Assembly (NCBI RefSeq): GCF_015710975.1
Contig: NZ_CP049783.1
Location: forward strand, 4,259,501 to 4,323,500
Length of the DNA: 64,000 nt
DNA from: Paenibacillus polymyxa
GTDB lineage: Bacteria; Bacillota; Bacilli; Paenibacillales; Paenibacillaceae
Direction: 5' to 3'
Within the stretch, counting starts at the first letter, position 1; the number at the start of each line of letters is the position of its first letter. The notes under the pieces were generated by a model. That model worked only from the letters and a program-made list of their open reading frames with translations. It ran no database searches and had not been told where the DNA came from. Made by a program: the position numbers and the translations under genes. Positions 52,997-61,742 of this stretch are shown one piece after another.

Positions 52997-53416
52997 ATGA
53001 TGAACTTTTTCGGTAAGAAGAAAAAACAGCAGGATGCGATAGAACATGCAGATCAACTGATGAATAAGGGCTTATCCGGATTATTTATGAAAGGTCTGGT
53101 CCCCAAAGAGCATCGGGAACAGATCAACCAGAGCTTAAACTCGGCAAGACAAGCTCAAACGGCGGCTAACGGAGGCTTGGCGATGGCAGCAACTGCGGTT
53201 GTGATTTCGGTAACAGATACCGGGAAGCTCGTGAATTTTGATCCGATTGTGGTGCTTGTACTAGATGTGACGGAAGTTAGCGGCAATCGATACCAAAAAA
53301 CGCTGGAAACGCTCGTATCTAAGCTGCAAATTCCGCGACCTGGAGATGTGGTGGGTCTGGGTAGCAATCCGGCAAATCCATCAGAGCTGATTTATATGGG
53401 GCTGGTGACAGCGTAA
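52997..53416 (+). CDS. Conserved small protein of unknown function
   Basis: 139 residues; a basic N terminus (NFFGKKKKQQ), a helical region (about 12-50), a weakly hydrophobic stretch and a beta-rich C-terminal half: NFDPIVVLVLDVTEVSGNRYQKTLETLVSKL and RPGDVVGLGSNPANPSELIYMG. The C-terminal part resembles a segment of the next protein (QFQPGSIIPLIVSEKDKMKV), so the two may be paralogous in part. GAGGTG lies eight bases before the ATG; a second ATG follows at once. I do not recognise a named family. Confidence 0.72.
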   Translation: MMNFFGKKKKQQDAIEHADQLMNKGLSGLFMKGLVPKEHREQINQSLNSARQAQTAANGGLAMAATAVVISVTDTGKLVNFDPIVVLVLDVTEVSGNRYQKTLETLVSKLQIPRPGDVVGLGSNPANPSELIYMGLVTA

Positions 53417-53490
53417 ATGATTGGCGGGCGTTTCACCATTCTTGCGAGCACATTTTTTTAAATAAATGATTGAAAAAGGGGTTTTGGAGA

Positions 53491-54291
53491 ATGAAAGGAT
53501 TTTTGAGTTTGATCGGGGTACTTCTGGTGTTTGGCGTAGGGTTTTCGCCTTTTCTGGCTGAATATTTATGGGATGATCCATTTTTAATTATGGAAGCCCC
53601 GTGGTATCGGCCGTTAATTTATACAGGCTTTGCGCTTATATTTCTACCGGGTATTTTAGGTTTGTTTTTTGGTGGCGGTAAAGTCAAGAAGGGTGTTCCG
53701 GGGGTTGGAATCATTACAAGTGTTCAACAAACAGGGACTTATGTAAACAATCAGCCGCAGGTAAAGCTCGGGTTGACCGTAACCAAACAGGGTGAAGATA
53801 AATATGATACTGCTTTGACGACGATTATTCCTTTGACCTCCATGGCTCAATTTCAGCCAGGCTCGATTATTCCGTTGATCGTATCTGAGAAAGACAAAAT
53901 GAAGGTGGGTCTTGACCTGAAAGGTCAGGTGTCGCAAATGGATTTGCAAGCGTTAATGAATGAGCAGATGGTCAAGCAGGGCGTATCGCCTGAGCTGATG
54001 GAAATTGCCAAAACCGGTGAACAGGCCTATGCAAAGATAATGGATGTCACACCCATGGGTGAAGCGGGGCCCAATAAAATCAAGCTTCAGTTTACACTGA
54101 CAATAACGAAAAGCAACGGCGAGACATTTAATGTAACCACGCAGAAGGAAGTTTTTTCTTCCCAACTATCCAAACTGCAGCAGGGAAGTATTATAGAGGT
54201 GATATATTCGCCTCAAGATCCTTCGAAACTGGTTATTAAAACACAAGTGAGTGAATCCGACGTGCAGCAAGCATTTGGTTCATCCCGATAA
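53491..54291 (+). CDS. Membrane protein of unknown function
   Basis: 266 residues. Two membrane segments at about 4-22 and 39-59 are followed by a cytoplasmic or outside beta-rich region with two related halves: GVGIITSVQQTGTYVNNQPQVKLGLTVTKQG with FQPGSIIPLIVSEKD, and YAKIMDVTPMG...PNKIKLQFTLTITKSNGETF with LQQGSIIEVIYSPQDPSKLV. The repeated unit looks like DUF3592-type domains. The ATG 21 bases after an in-frame TTG has AAGGGG upstream. Probably co-transcribed with the preceding gene. Confidence 0.75.
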   Translation: MKGFLSLIGVLLVFGVGFSPFLAEYLWDDPFLIMEAPWYRPLIYTGFALIFLPGILGLFFGGGKVKKGVPGVGIITSVQQTGTYVNNQPQVKLGLTVTKQGEDKYDTALTTIIPLTSMAQFQPGSIIPLIVSEKDKMKVGLDLKGQVSQMDLQALMNEQMVKQGVSPELMEIAKTGEQAYAKIMDVTPMGEAGPNKIKLQFTLTITKSNGETFNVTTQKEVFSSQLSKLQQGSIIEVIYSPQDPSKLVIKTQVSESDVQQAFGSSR

Positions 54292-54333
54292 AAAAATTGT
54301 TGAATCTGTTTCAGATACAGCCCATAGGTGTAT

Positions 54334-54339
54334 TATAAT
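54334..54339 (+). promoter_or_regulatory. Promoter -10 box for the small gene
   Basis: A perfect TATAAT at 54334-54339; the best -35 is TTCAGA 18 bases upstream (about 54310-54315), a weak match. It is placed to drive the 46-codon gene and its long tail. Confidence 0.5.
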
Positions 54340-54368
54340 AGTATCCCGACACCAGGAGGTTGATAACG

Positions 54369-54509
54369 ATGGATAACCAAAGTAGATCCGAACTGGCGAA
54401 TAGGGATGGCCTGTCACGGCCGAGAGGCTTAAATAGACAGGTTGTCGGAAACAACTTTGAAATGGGCTATGATCAGGATAAAAGTCCACCCCATGTAGGG
54501 AGACCCTGA
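54369..54509 (+). CDS. Small 46-residue protein of unknown function
   Basis: An ATG at 54369 with AGGAGG nine bases upstream, and 46 codons to TGA 54507. The product is hydrophilic, basic and Asn/Arg/Gly-rich (MDNQSRSELANRDGL at the start, DQDKSPPHVGRP at the end), without membrane segment, cysteine or signal peptide. The strong ribosome site and promoter make translation likely. No family is recognised. Its transcript seems to continue 325 bases into a terminator. Confidence 0.6.
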   Translation: MDNQSRSELANRDGLSRPRGLNRQVVGNNFEMGYDQDKSPPHVGRP

Positions 54510-54785
54510 TCACAACAAGGCGAGGACAGGCACTTTGGGATCACACAGCACATTGGAACTGAGGTAGGACATTCTTGGATACCAAGACTAGAGACCTTAA
54601 GGAAAGAAGTGATGCGGGATGGATAAAGTGGAGTTTCCGAGCAAGTGTAGAGTAATCAGGCGAGGCTGACATGGATTTCAAATGAACATGAAATGTGGTT
54701 CGTTGAAGACAGAGGGAAGCAATCGCAACAGTGTAATCGAACCCGTGATCTAAATGCCGTATTGAAAGTATAGGGGCGAAGCCCC
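54510..54785 (+). ncRNA. Transcript tail with hairpins, function unknown
   Basis: This stretch lies between the small gene and a strong terminator with no other plausible start. It holds perfect small hairpins, for example 54573-54578 with 54582-54587 and 54773-54777 with 54781-54785. Open frames on the minus strand here have no ribosome sites and look like shadows. It could be a long 3' UTR, an RNA in its own right or a regulated leader with the small gene as its upstream frame. I do not recognise an RNA family. Confidence 0.4.
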
Positions 54786-54834
54786 AGGACCGTCTTCCTC
54801 TCTGGCTTGGGCTGGGGAGGAAAACGGTCCTTTT
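54786..54834 (+). terminator. Terminator of the 54.3-54.8 kb transcript
   Basis: AGGACCGT (54786-54793) pairs with ACGGTCCT (54824-54831) with a further inner pairing (TTCCTC with GAGGAA), followed by T residues. On the minus strand no T run follows, so it serves the plus strand. Confidence 0.85.
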
Positions 54835-54845
54835 CACGTTCGATG

Positions 54846-55763
54846 CTACTTTTGAGAAAGTTGCTTGACCGTTTCTCGGAAGGTATCAATAAAAGCTTCG
54901 GCAGCTTTAGACAAATAACGTCCGTTCCGGTAAGCAATCGCCAGGGTACGGCTGGGGGTAGGTTCGGCTAGTGGCAGCAATGCTGGAACAAACTCGCTGC
55001 TGGCGGCGCGGGCGATAAAACGGGGAACGAGCGTCACTCCCATACCTGTCGCTACGAGCGATTGGAGTGTCTCCATATTGGTGCTTTCAAACACCACATT
55101 AGGTTCAAAGCCTGCCTGATGACACAGATCCATCGTCAGCTTGCGAAAGCCTTGCCCTTTTTTCAGGACGACAAAAGGCTCGTCTTTAAGTTCTTCCATG
55201 TGCACTGGCTGCGGCTGATTACCGTTTTTACGCAGGGCTAGGGGATGACCTGGAGGAACAGCGAGATCAATCCACTCTTCACCGATGGGTACATAAGAAA
55301 GTGTAGGTTCTACTAGGGGAAGAGAGAGCAGGCTGAGATCGGTATCGCCACTTGCCGTTTTTTTCTCCAGATTCATGGATGAATCTTCGACTAACGCGAT
55401 TTCAATGTCTGGATGAGCCCTCTTGAATACAGGCAGCACATGTGGCAGCAAATGGGAGCCCGTGATAGGCATACTGCCAACGACGACCTTCCCTTTTCGC
55501 AACTGAGAGATATCGTCCATTTCCTGTCGGAGCTGTTCCACCGCGTCGACTATTTTTTTTGCCTTTTCCACAAAGCTTGCTCCGGCATGTGTTAGTTCCA
55601 CCGTGCTGGTGTTGCGTTGAAATAACAGTACCCCAAGCTCTTTTTCCAGTTTGGACAATTGCTGGCTCAACGAAGGCTGAGCGATATGCAGTTTTTCTGC
55701 TGCGCGTGAGAAGTTTTTTTCCGCTGCAATTTGCAGGGTGTACTGAAGCTGTCTGAATTCCAT
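54846..55763 (-). CDS. LysR-family transcriptional regulator
   Basis: 305 residues. The N-terminal helix-turn-helix MEFRQLQYTLQIAAEKNFSRAAEKLHIAQPSLSQQLSKLEKELG (1-44) is classic LysR, followed by a periplasmic-binding-like effector domain (about 90-300). It belongs to the CynR/CcpC/CitR-like branch by general look; the effector cannot be named. LysR regulators usually act on the divergent neighbour, which is the alkaline phosphatase gene; that target is a guess. Confidence 0.9.
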   Translation of the reverse strand: MEFRQLQYTLQIAAEKNFSRAAEKLHIAQPSLSQQLSKLEKELGVLLFQRNTSTVELTHAGASFVEKAKKIVDAVEQLRQEMDDISQLRKGKVVVGSMPITGSHLLPHVLPVFKRAHPDIEIALVEDSSMNLEKKTASGDTDLSLLSLPLVEPTLSYVPIGEEWIDLAVPPGHPLALRKNGNQPQPVHMEELKDEPFVVLKKGQGFRKLTMDLCHQAGFEPNVVFESTNMETLQSLVATGMGVTLVPRFIARAASSEFVPALLPLAEPTPSRTLAIAYRNGRYLSKAAEAFIDTFRETVKQLSQK

Positions 55764-56003
55764 CGAATTTCATGCTCCTTATCTTATAAGCTTTTCCTAT
55801 TACATCATAGACTGATTATACAATAATAAAATTAAATGCCCAATCCTAACGGGTCTCATGTGTCACAAGTTTTATATAAGATGAAGCGTTTTTTCACAAA
55901 TAGAGTCTTTTAATATAGATAATTAATTCCCTTAACATTCTCCTGATAAAACATAATTAATCTTAGTTCTGGTTGTACAAAAAAAGGTCTGGGAGGAAAA
56001 TGA
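55764..56003. promoter_or_regulatory. Divergent intergenic region between lysR and the phosphatase gene
   Basis: 240 AT-rich bases. TTAACA at 55934-55939 and a TGATAA about six bases downstream recall a PhoP half-site pair (TTAACA-like repeats), which would fit a phosphatase gene, but only one repeat matches well. A LysR-type TnA palindrome is not clear. No gene or terminator is seen. Confidence 0.3.
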
Positions 56004-57620
56004 ATGCTAAAATGTTGGGGGATACATACGAAAAAATCGGTAGCTGCACTCCTAGCGACGATGATGCTAACCGTAAGCGGCGGGACAGCGATGGCAGTCG
56101 AGAAGGACACGACAATTAAAAATGTAATTATTCTGATTCCAGACGGCATGGCTAATGACGCTACTGCATTGGCTAGATGGTACAAAGGATCATCCTTAAC
56201 GTTAGACAGCATGGCAAGCGGGATGGTGCGTACACATTCTGCGGATGCACCGATTGCCGATTCTGCTCCGGCGGGTACAGCTTTTGCCACAGGACATAAA
56301 TCACATACTGGGTATGTAGGCGTTCTTCCAGATGAAGCAACGATGCCCGGACAGCAACCGATCGCAGCAGGTGACGCCAAAAAGCCTGTAGCTTCCATTC
56401 TGGAGGCTTCCAAGCTAGCAGGGAAATCAACCGGAATTATTGCTACTTCGGAGATTATGCATGCGACACCAGCTGATTTTACCGCACATTATCCTGACCG
56501 CAAAAATTATGATGCACTCAGCATGCAACAAGCCTACAACGGAGTTGACGTTGTGTTAGGTGGAGGCGGCAAGTTTTTGGAGCCAGCAGGGCGTAAGGAC
56601 GGCCAAGATTTAATTGCTCAAATTAAAGACCAGGGCTATGATTTTGTCACAACACCTGAAGGGCTGAAAAATTCGACCTCCAGCAAGCTCTGGGGCAGCT
56701 TTTCTCCCGAAGCTCTTGCATATGACCTGGATCGCGATGCATCGAAGGAACCTAGCTTGGCAGAAATGACAACGAAAGCCATTGATGTGTTATCCAAAAA
56801 TGATAAAGGCTTTTTCTTAATGGTAGAGGGCAGTAAAGTGGATTGGGCTGCACATGCTAATGATCCAACGGGAATTATTAGTGACGTGCTTTCATTTGAC
56901 GATGCAGTGAAGGTTGCTCTTGATTACGCCAAGCAAAACCAAAATACTGTCGTCGTAGCAGTGACAGACCACGGAAACGGTGGGTTGACGATTGGTAGCA
57001 GTGATACAACTAGCAATTATGACAAAACGCCTTTAGCTTCTTTTATAGATCCATTGAAAAAAGCGAAGCTGACGGGTGAAGGCTTGGAATCCAAGCTGAA
57101 TGCAGATCGCAGCAATATTAAAGAGGTGCTTTCCACGTATTTTGGCATCACCGATTTGTCAGACGAAGAAGTAAAAACAATTAAAGATGCCAAAGAAGGC
57201 AGCATGAACTATGCCGTCGGACCAATTATTAGCAAACGCGCCAATATTGGCTGGACTACAGGTGGACACACAGGGGGTGATGTCGTGTTGTACACGTACG
57301 CGCCGAACGGTGACCGTCCATCCGGTGTCATCGACAATACAGATGTAAATAAGTATATGACACGTGTACTTGGACTGGATTTGGATACAGTCAGCAAGCA
57401 ACTGTTTGTTCCTGCAAAAGCCGCTTTTGAAGCTAAAGGAGCCAAGTTTACTGCGGACACGAAAGTCATTACGGTGACCAAAGGCAGTAACAAGCTGGAG
57501 CTTCCAGTATACAAAAATATTGCTACACTGAATGGTAAAAATTCTACGCTCAACGGTGTAGTCGTATTTAACGGCGTTGATTATTTTGTACCCCAGCAGG
57601 CGATTGATTTGATTCAGTGA
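56004..57620 (+). CDS. phoA: Secreted alkaline phosphatase
   Basis: 538 residues. A signal peptide (about 1-31, KKSVAALLATMMLTVSGGTAMA) is followed by an alkaline phosphatase domain: ILIPDGMANDA, catalytic Ser in DAPIADSAPAGTAFATGHKS (about 79-98), EGSKVDWAAHANDP, TDHGNGG and GWTTGGHTGGDV with zinc ligands. The last 60-80 residues (TVTKGSNKLELPVYKNIATLNGK and NGVDYFVPQQAI) look like a copper-amine-oxidase-N-type or stalk domain and are an addition to the usual PhoA. It releases phosphate outside the cell, and PhoPR control is expected from the family. Gene symbol is for the family; several PhoA paralogues exist in Bacilli. Confidence 0.92.
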   Translation: MLKCWGIHTKKSVAALLATMMLTVSGGTAMAVEKDTTIKNVIILIPDGMANDATALARWYKGSSLTLDSMASGMVRTHSADAPIADSAPAGTAFATGHKSHTGYVGVLPDEATMPGQQPIAAGDAKKPVASILEASKLAGKSTGIIATSEIMHATPADFTAHYPDRKNYDALSMQQAYNGVDVVLGGGGKFLEPAGRKDGQDLIAQIKDQGYDFVTTPEGLKNSTSSKLWGSFSPEALAYDLDRDASKEPSLAEMTTKAIDVLSKNDKGFFLMVEGSKVDWAAHANDPTGIISDVLSFDDAVKVALDYAKQNQNTVVVAVTDHGNGGLTIGSSDTTSNYDKTPLASFIDPLKKAKLTGEGLESKLNADRSNIKEVLSTYFGITDLSDEEVKTIKDAKEGSMNYAVGPIISKRANIGWTTGGHTGGDVVLYTYAPNGDRPSGVIDNTDVNKYMTRVLGLDLDTVSKQLFVPAKAAFEAKGAKFTADTKVITVTKGSNKLELPVYKNIATLNGKNSTLNGVVVFNGVDYFVPQQAIDLIQ

Positions 57621-57639
57621 TAAATAGACCTATCGAGAG

Positions 57640-57677
57640 AAGCTGTTTCTTCTATAACGGAGGAACAGCTTTTTTTG
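57640..57677 (+). terminator. Terminator of the alkaline phosphatase gene
   Basis: AAGCTGTT (57640-57647) pairs with AACAGCTT (57664-57671) and is followed by T residues. Confidence 0.9.
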
Positions 57678-57743
57678 TGTGTAGAGATGAATATGTAGTT
57701 TTTAAGGTGAGAATGAAATTGGTTCTCAGAAAATGGGATTTTT

Positions 57744-57786
57744 TGTGAAACTAGTCACGTTATATTCTCTCTGATGTTGCTAGAAT
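57744..57786 (+). promoter_or_regulatory. Fnr/Crp-like box and -10 box before hydE
   Basis: TGTGA-AACTAG-TCACG (57744-57759) is one base from the TGTGA-N6-TCACA pattern used by B. subtilis Fnr. A TAGAAT -10 box at 57781-57786 would put the start near 57793, with the box centred at about -41.5, the class II activator place. The extended TTGTGAA (57743-57749) also matches one Rex half-site. Anaerobic control of hydE-hydG is thus likely; the exact regulator is open. Confidence 0.6.
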
Positions 57787-57907
57787 AATACATGTACGAT
57801 ATAAGCCACTGATGATGTAAAGTCCGGATGGACGAGGGAAGAAGGGATGAGTCACGGACGAATTATTACTGCGTCTGGCTGATGGCAAGGAATGGACGCA
57901 TACGGAA

Positions 57908-58927
57908 ATGACGGAGCTGCTGACACGTCTGGATAGTGAGCCGACGCTACGAGCACAACTGCGCCAACTGGCAGCTCGCACCAAATTGGAGCGTTATGGC
58001 AAAGGTGTTTTTTTACGAGGATTAATTGAATTCTCAAGTATATGTCGTCAGGATTGCATGTACTGTGGGCTGCGTGCTTCGAATAAACAGGCAGACCGTT
58101 ACCGTTTGCAGCCGGAAGAAATTCTGGCCTGCTGCGCGGAGGGGTATGAACTGGGTTATCGGACCTTTGTTTTGCAAAGTGGGGAAGATTACTGGTTTAC
58201 GGCTGCCCGGCTGACGAAACTAATTCGGGAAATTAAAAGCCGTTTTGCAGATGTGGCGGTTACATTGTCCATCGGTGAACGGGATGACGAAACTTATGAG
58301 CAACTATACGAGGCGGGCGCGGACCGTTTTTTGCTCCGGCATGAGACAGCTTCACCCAGTTTGTACGCCAAGCTGCATCCGACGATGACGATCGAAAGCA
58401 GGCGTAGCCGGCTGCTGGCTTTGCAACGGATCGGCTTTCAGATCGGGGCTGGATGTATGGTGGGATTGCCGGGACAAACGAACAGTGAATTAGCAGATGA
58501 TTTGGTCTATTTGCATAGCCTGTCGCCAGATATGATCGGAATTGGCCCCTTTTTACCACATAGCAATACGCCGCTTCGTGAGGCCAGCCAGGGGAGCATG
58601 GAAAAGGCACTTGATATCATTTCATTATCCCGGTTGGTCGTTCCAGATGCGCTTATTCCGGCATCCACGGCCATGGGGACGATTCATCCCCAGGGAAGGG
58701 AGAAGGCGCTTCAGGCGGGAGCGAATGTGGTGATGCCTAATTTGTCGCCACTGGCGGTGAGGCCTAAGTATGCGATTTATGAGAATAAAATATGTTTGGG
58801 CGATGAGTCTGCCCAATGTAGACATTGCTTGGAGCTGCGAATCCGTGGAGCGGGATTTGAAGTCGATATGGGGCGCGGCGATAGTTTGAGAGTGCAACGA
58901 CAGCTTATGAGACAGGGGACCGTGTGA
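57908..58927 (+). CDS. hydE: [FeFe]-hydrogenase maturase HydE
   Basis: 339 residues from ATG; radical SAM enzyme of H-cluster assembly. The cluster cysteines are in SSICRQDCMYCGL (about 43-55, CxxxCxxC), with GLIEFS before it and FVLQSGEDYW and AGCMVGLPGQT after. The conserved N-terminal helix seems to continue upstream in frame to about 57851 (LLLRLADGKEWTHTE), but no ATG, GTG or TTG lies there, only CTG (57869, 57875); the ATG at 57908 has AAGGAATGG 13 bases before. The true start, or a missing base near 57847 where ATG follows GAAGAAGGG, is unclear. Confidence 0.9.
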   Translation: MTELLTRLDSEPTLRAQLRQLAARTKLERYGKGVFLRGLIEFSSICRQDCMYCGLRASNKQADRYRLQPEEILACCAEGYELGYRTFVLQSGEDYWFTAARLTKLIREIKSRFADVAVTLSIGERDDETYEQLYEAGADRFLLRHETASPSLYAKLHPTMTIESRRSRLLALQRIGFQIGAGCMVGLPGQTNSELADDLVYLHSLSPDMIGIGPFLPHSNTPLREASQGSMEKALDIISLSRLVVPDALIPASTAMGTIHPQGREKALQAGANVVMPNLSPLAVRPKYAIYENKICLGDESAQCRHCLELRIRGAGFEVDMGRGDSLRVQRQLMRQGTV

Positions 58928-58976
58928 GAACGTGACGGAAACATTGCAGTAACCATAAATAAGGAGATGGGTATAC

Positions 58977-60389
58977 GTGAGTGGAGTACGGGAGAAAGTG
59001 TCGGCAGATTTTATTAATGAAGCAGAGATAATGGCCGCAGTGGAGCAGGGGAAACAAGAGGCAACAAATCGACAACGCATTTTGGAAATTTTAGAAAAGG
59101 GTAGAGCCTGCCGCGGGCTGAATGCAAGTGAAGCGGCGGCTCTTTTGCATGTAGATGATCCTGAATTATTGGAAGAGATGTTCAAATCTTCGCGGGCCGT
59201 CAAAGAGCAGATTTATGGCAACCGGATTGTGTTGTTCGCTCCTTTATATGTAAGCAACCACTGCGTTAATAACTGCGAATATTGTGGGTATAAGCATACC
59301 AATGATAGCTTTGCGCGTAGCCGCCTGACCCCGGAGGAATTGGTGGAGGAGGTTAGAGTGCTTCAAGAACTGGGACACAAGCGACTTGTATTAGAAGCGG
59401 GGGAAGACCCAGTCCATTGTCCCATTGATTATATCGTCGATTGTCTGCGCCAGATCTATGAGGTCAAGGTAGATAACGGCAGCATTCGGCGGATTAATGT
59501 GAATATTGCATCTACAACCGAGGAGGACTATCGGAAGCTGGCAGAGGTGGGTATTGGTACGTATATTTTATTTCAGGAAACGTATCATCGGGAGAGCTAT
59601 CGCAAATTTCATCTGCAGGGACCCAAACGGGATTATGATTGGCACACCACCGCAATGGACCGGGCTATGCGTGCGGGTATAGATGATGTGGGGATCGGTG
59701 TGTTGTATGGCTTGTATGATTTCCGGTATGAAACAGTAGCCATGCTGAAACATGCAGAGCACTTGGAAGAAACCTTTGGTTGTGGGCCTCACACGGTCTC
59801 GGTTCCACGATTGCGTCCGGCTGAAAATGTAGATCTGGAGCGATATCCGTACCTGGTCAACGACGATGATTTTATGAAAATTGTATCCGTTCTTCGACTG
59901 GCTGTCCCTTATGCTGGGATGATCCTGTCTACGCGCGAGGAGCCGGAATATAGAGACCGTGTCATTGGTTTAGGCGTGTCACAGATTAGTGCTGGATCAG
60001 CTACAGGCGTAGGCGCCTATGCAAAACAGGAGACGGAAGATAAGCCTCAATTTGAGGTGGGAGACCATCGCTCTCCATCGGAAATTATTAAAAGTTTGTG
60101 CCGTGGCGGATATATGCCAAGCTACTGTACAGCTTGCTACCGTGAGGGACGAACCGGAGATCGCTTCATGGAACTTGCCAAATCCGGACAAATTCACAAT
60201 GTGTGCCAGCCGAATTCGCTGCTGACCTTCCAAGAATATCTGCTGGATTATGGGGATGAGGAAGCACGTGAATTGGGAGCTGCTGCTCTGCGTGAAAATC
60301 TGGAGCGTATACCACGTGAATCAACGCGCCGTTTGACGCTTGACAGACTTGAACGATTAGAAGCAGGCGAGCGCGATTTGTATTTTTAG
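58977..60389 (+). CDS. hydG: [FeFe]-hydrogenase maturase HydG
   Basis: 470 residues from GTG with AAGGAG upstream. It cleaves tyrosine to provide CO and cyanide for the H cluster. The radical SAM cysteines are in SNHCVNNCEYCGY (about 93-105), and the C-terminal auxiliary cluster site is CTAC followed 22 residues later by Cys (about 386-412). GVGAYAKQETED is another family mark. It is 49 bases after hydE and closed by a terminator, so hydE-hydG form one unit facing hydF. Confidence 0.97.
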   Translation: MSGVREKVSADFINEAEIMAAVEQGKQEATNRQRILEILEKGRACRGLNASEAAALLHVDDPELLEEMFKSSRAVKEQIYGNRIVLFAPLYVSNHCVNNCEYCGYKHTNDSFARSRLTPEELVEEVRVLQELGHKRLVLEAGEDPVHCPIDYIVDCLRQIYEVKVDNGSIRRINVNIASTTEEDYRKLAEVGIGTYILFQETYHRESYRKFHLQGPKRDYDWHTTAMDRAMRAGIDDVGIGVLYGLYDFRYETVAMLKHAEHLEETFGCGPHTVSVPRLRPAENVDLERYPYLVNDDDFMKIVSVLRLAVPYAGMILSTREEPEYRDRVIGLGVSQISAGSATGVGAYAKQETEDKPQFEVGDHRSPSEIIKSLCRGGYMPSYCTACYREGRTGDRFMELAKSGQIHNVCQPNSLLTFQEYLLDYGDEEARELGAAALRENLERIPRESTRRLTLDRLERLEAGERDLYF

Positions 60390-60416
60390 CAATTGATAAT
60401 AATAGCATTTGAAAAT

Positions 60417-60453
60417 AAAAAGCAGTCGCGTTGGAATCAGCGCGGCTGCTTTT
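60417..60453 (+). terminator. Terminator between convergent hydG and hydF
   Basis: AAAAGCAG..CGCG pairs with CGCG..CTGCTTTT across a loop (about 60417-60453). The A run on the left and T run on the right make it usable for both hydG and hydF. Confidence 0.85.
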
Positions 60454-60488
60454 GTATGTCTAGAGAGAAGAATATTAATGACGAGATT

Positions 60489-61742
60489 TTAAGAATAACT
60501 TCCTGCTTTAGCGGCTTGCTCCCAGGCTAGCATAGCAGATGGAAAGCATTTAATAGCCCGGGGGAAGACTCCCTGGACATAAGCGATAAACACACCATAG
60601 TTCACAATCGGCACCCTGGCGGCTTTCGTTTCAGACATTCGGTGAAGCATTGTACGCCGATTGAGCATACAGGCACCGCAATGAATAACCAACGCATATT
60701 CACTCAAATCGTCAGGGAAACTGGAGCCAGATGCATGTTCGATAATGAGGCGTTTGCCTATCGTTTGACGCAGCCAACGAGGGATTTTTACTCGACCAAT
60801 ATCGTCAGATTGGCATTGGTGAGTGCAGGCTTCCGCAATGAGCACACGGTCTCCATCCTTGAGGCGTTCAATGGCTCTTGCTCCTCGCACCAGTTCGTCC
60901 AGATCGCCTTTATGACGGGCGAACAGAATGGAGAAAGAGGTAAGTGGTATATCCTTGGGCGTGTCGGCCGCAACTTTCATAAAGACCTGTGAATCGGTAA
61001 TGACCAGGCTGGGCTTGCGTCCCAGTCGCTCCAGCGTCAAACGTAGCTCATGCTCTTTGGTCACGACAGCGATGGCATCGCTCTCTAGCGTATCACGGAT
61101 CGTTTGCTGCTGCGGCAGAATCAATCGTCCCTTTGGTGCCGCTTTATCGATGGGAACCACCAGCACGACCAGATCGCCGGGTGACAACAGGTCACCTACG
61201 ATACGGAAGCGATCTTCGTTTTGGGGGAGTGTATTTGTGATGGCCTTTTTCAGTTCTGCGTCACCCCGGAGCATAGATGCACTGAAAGGAATCAGTGCGA
61301 GATTCAATTCGGTCTCCAGCGTTGCAGCCATTGGATCTGATTCAGCAAGGGTATCTATTTTATTTAGTACACCAATGACAGGAATCTTTTTGGTGCGTAG
61401 CTTCTCGAGCAGCTCGTACTCGAATGGTCCGACTCCAACAGTGGCGTCGATGACCAGCAGAGCCAAGTCTGTACTATTAAGTATTTCTAGCGTTTTGTTG
61501 CGGCGCAGCTCCCCGATCTCACCCTCATCGTCCAGTCCGGCGGTATCCACCAGAACAATGGGACCCGCAGGAAGTAGCTCCATCGGCTTGAAAACGGGGT
61601 CCGTAGTCGTTCCTCCTATAGGTGATACCACAGCGGCGGGCTGGCCGGTCAAGGCGTTCAGAATGCTGGATTTGCCTGCATTTCGGCGACCAAGCAGAAC
61701 GATATGTGGTCGGTTACTTCTTGGGGTATCATTCATTCCCAT
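60489..61742 (-). CDS. hydF: [FeFe]-hydrogenase maturation GTPase HydF
   Basis: 417 residues. The GTPase domain has GRRNAGKSS (about 18-26), DTAGLDDE and NKID; then a dimer domain and the iron-sulfur domain with EACTHQC (about 307-313) and HCGAC (about 355-359), the three-cysteine pattern CxH...HCxxC. It carries the [2Fe] subcluster to HydA. The gene overlaps aspA by 14 bases, so the two are co-translated. Confidence 0.96.
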   Translation of the reverse strand: MGMNDTPRSNRPHIVLLGRRNAGKSSILNALTGQPAAVVSPIGGTTTDPVFKPMELLPAGPIVLVDTAGLDDEGEIGELRRNKTLEILNSTDLALLVIDATVGVGPFEYELLEKLRTKKIPVIGVLNKIDTLAESDPMAATLETELNLALIPFSASMLRGDAELKKAITNTLPQNEDRFRIVGDLLSPGDLVVLVVPIDKAAPKGRLILPQQQTIRDTLESDAIAVVTKEHELRLTLERLGRKPSLVITDSQVFMKVAADTPKDIPLTSFSILFARHKGDLDELVRGARAIERLKDGDRVLIAEACTHQCQSDDIGRVKIPRWLRQTIGKRLIIEHASGSSFPDDLSEYALVIHCGACMLNRRTMLHRMSETKAARVPIVNYGVFIAYVQGVFPRAIKCFPSAMLAWEQAAKAGSYS

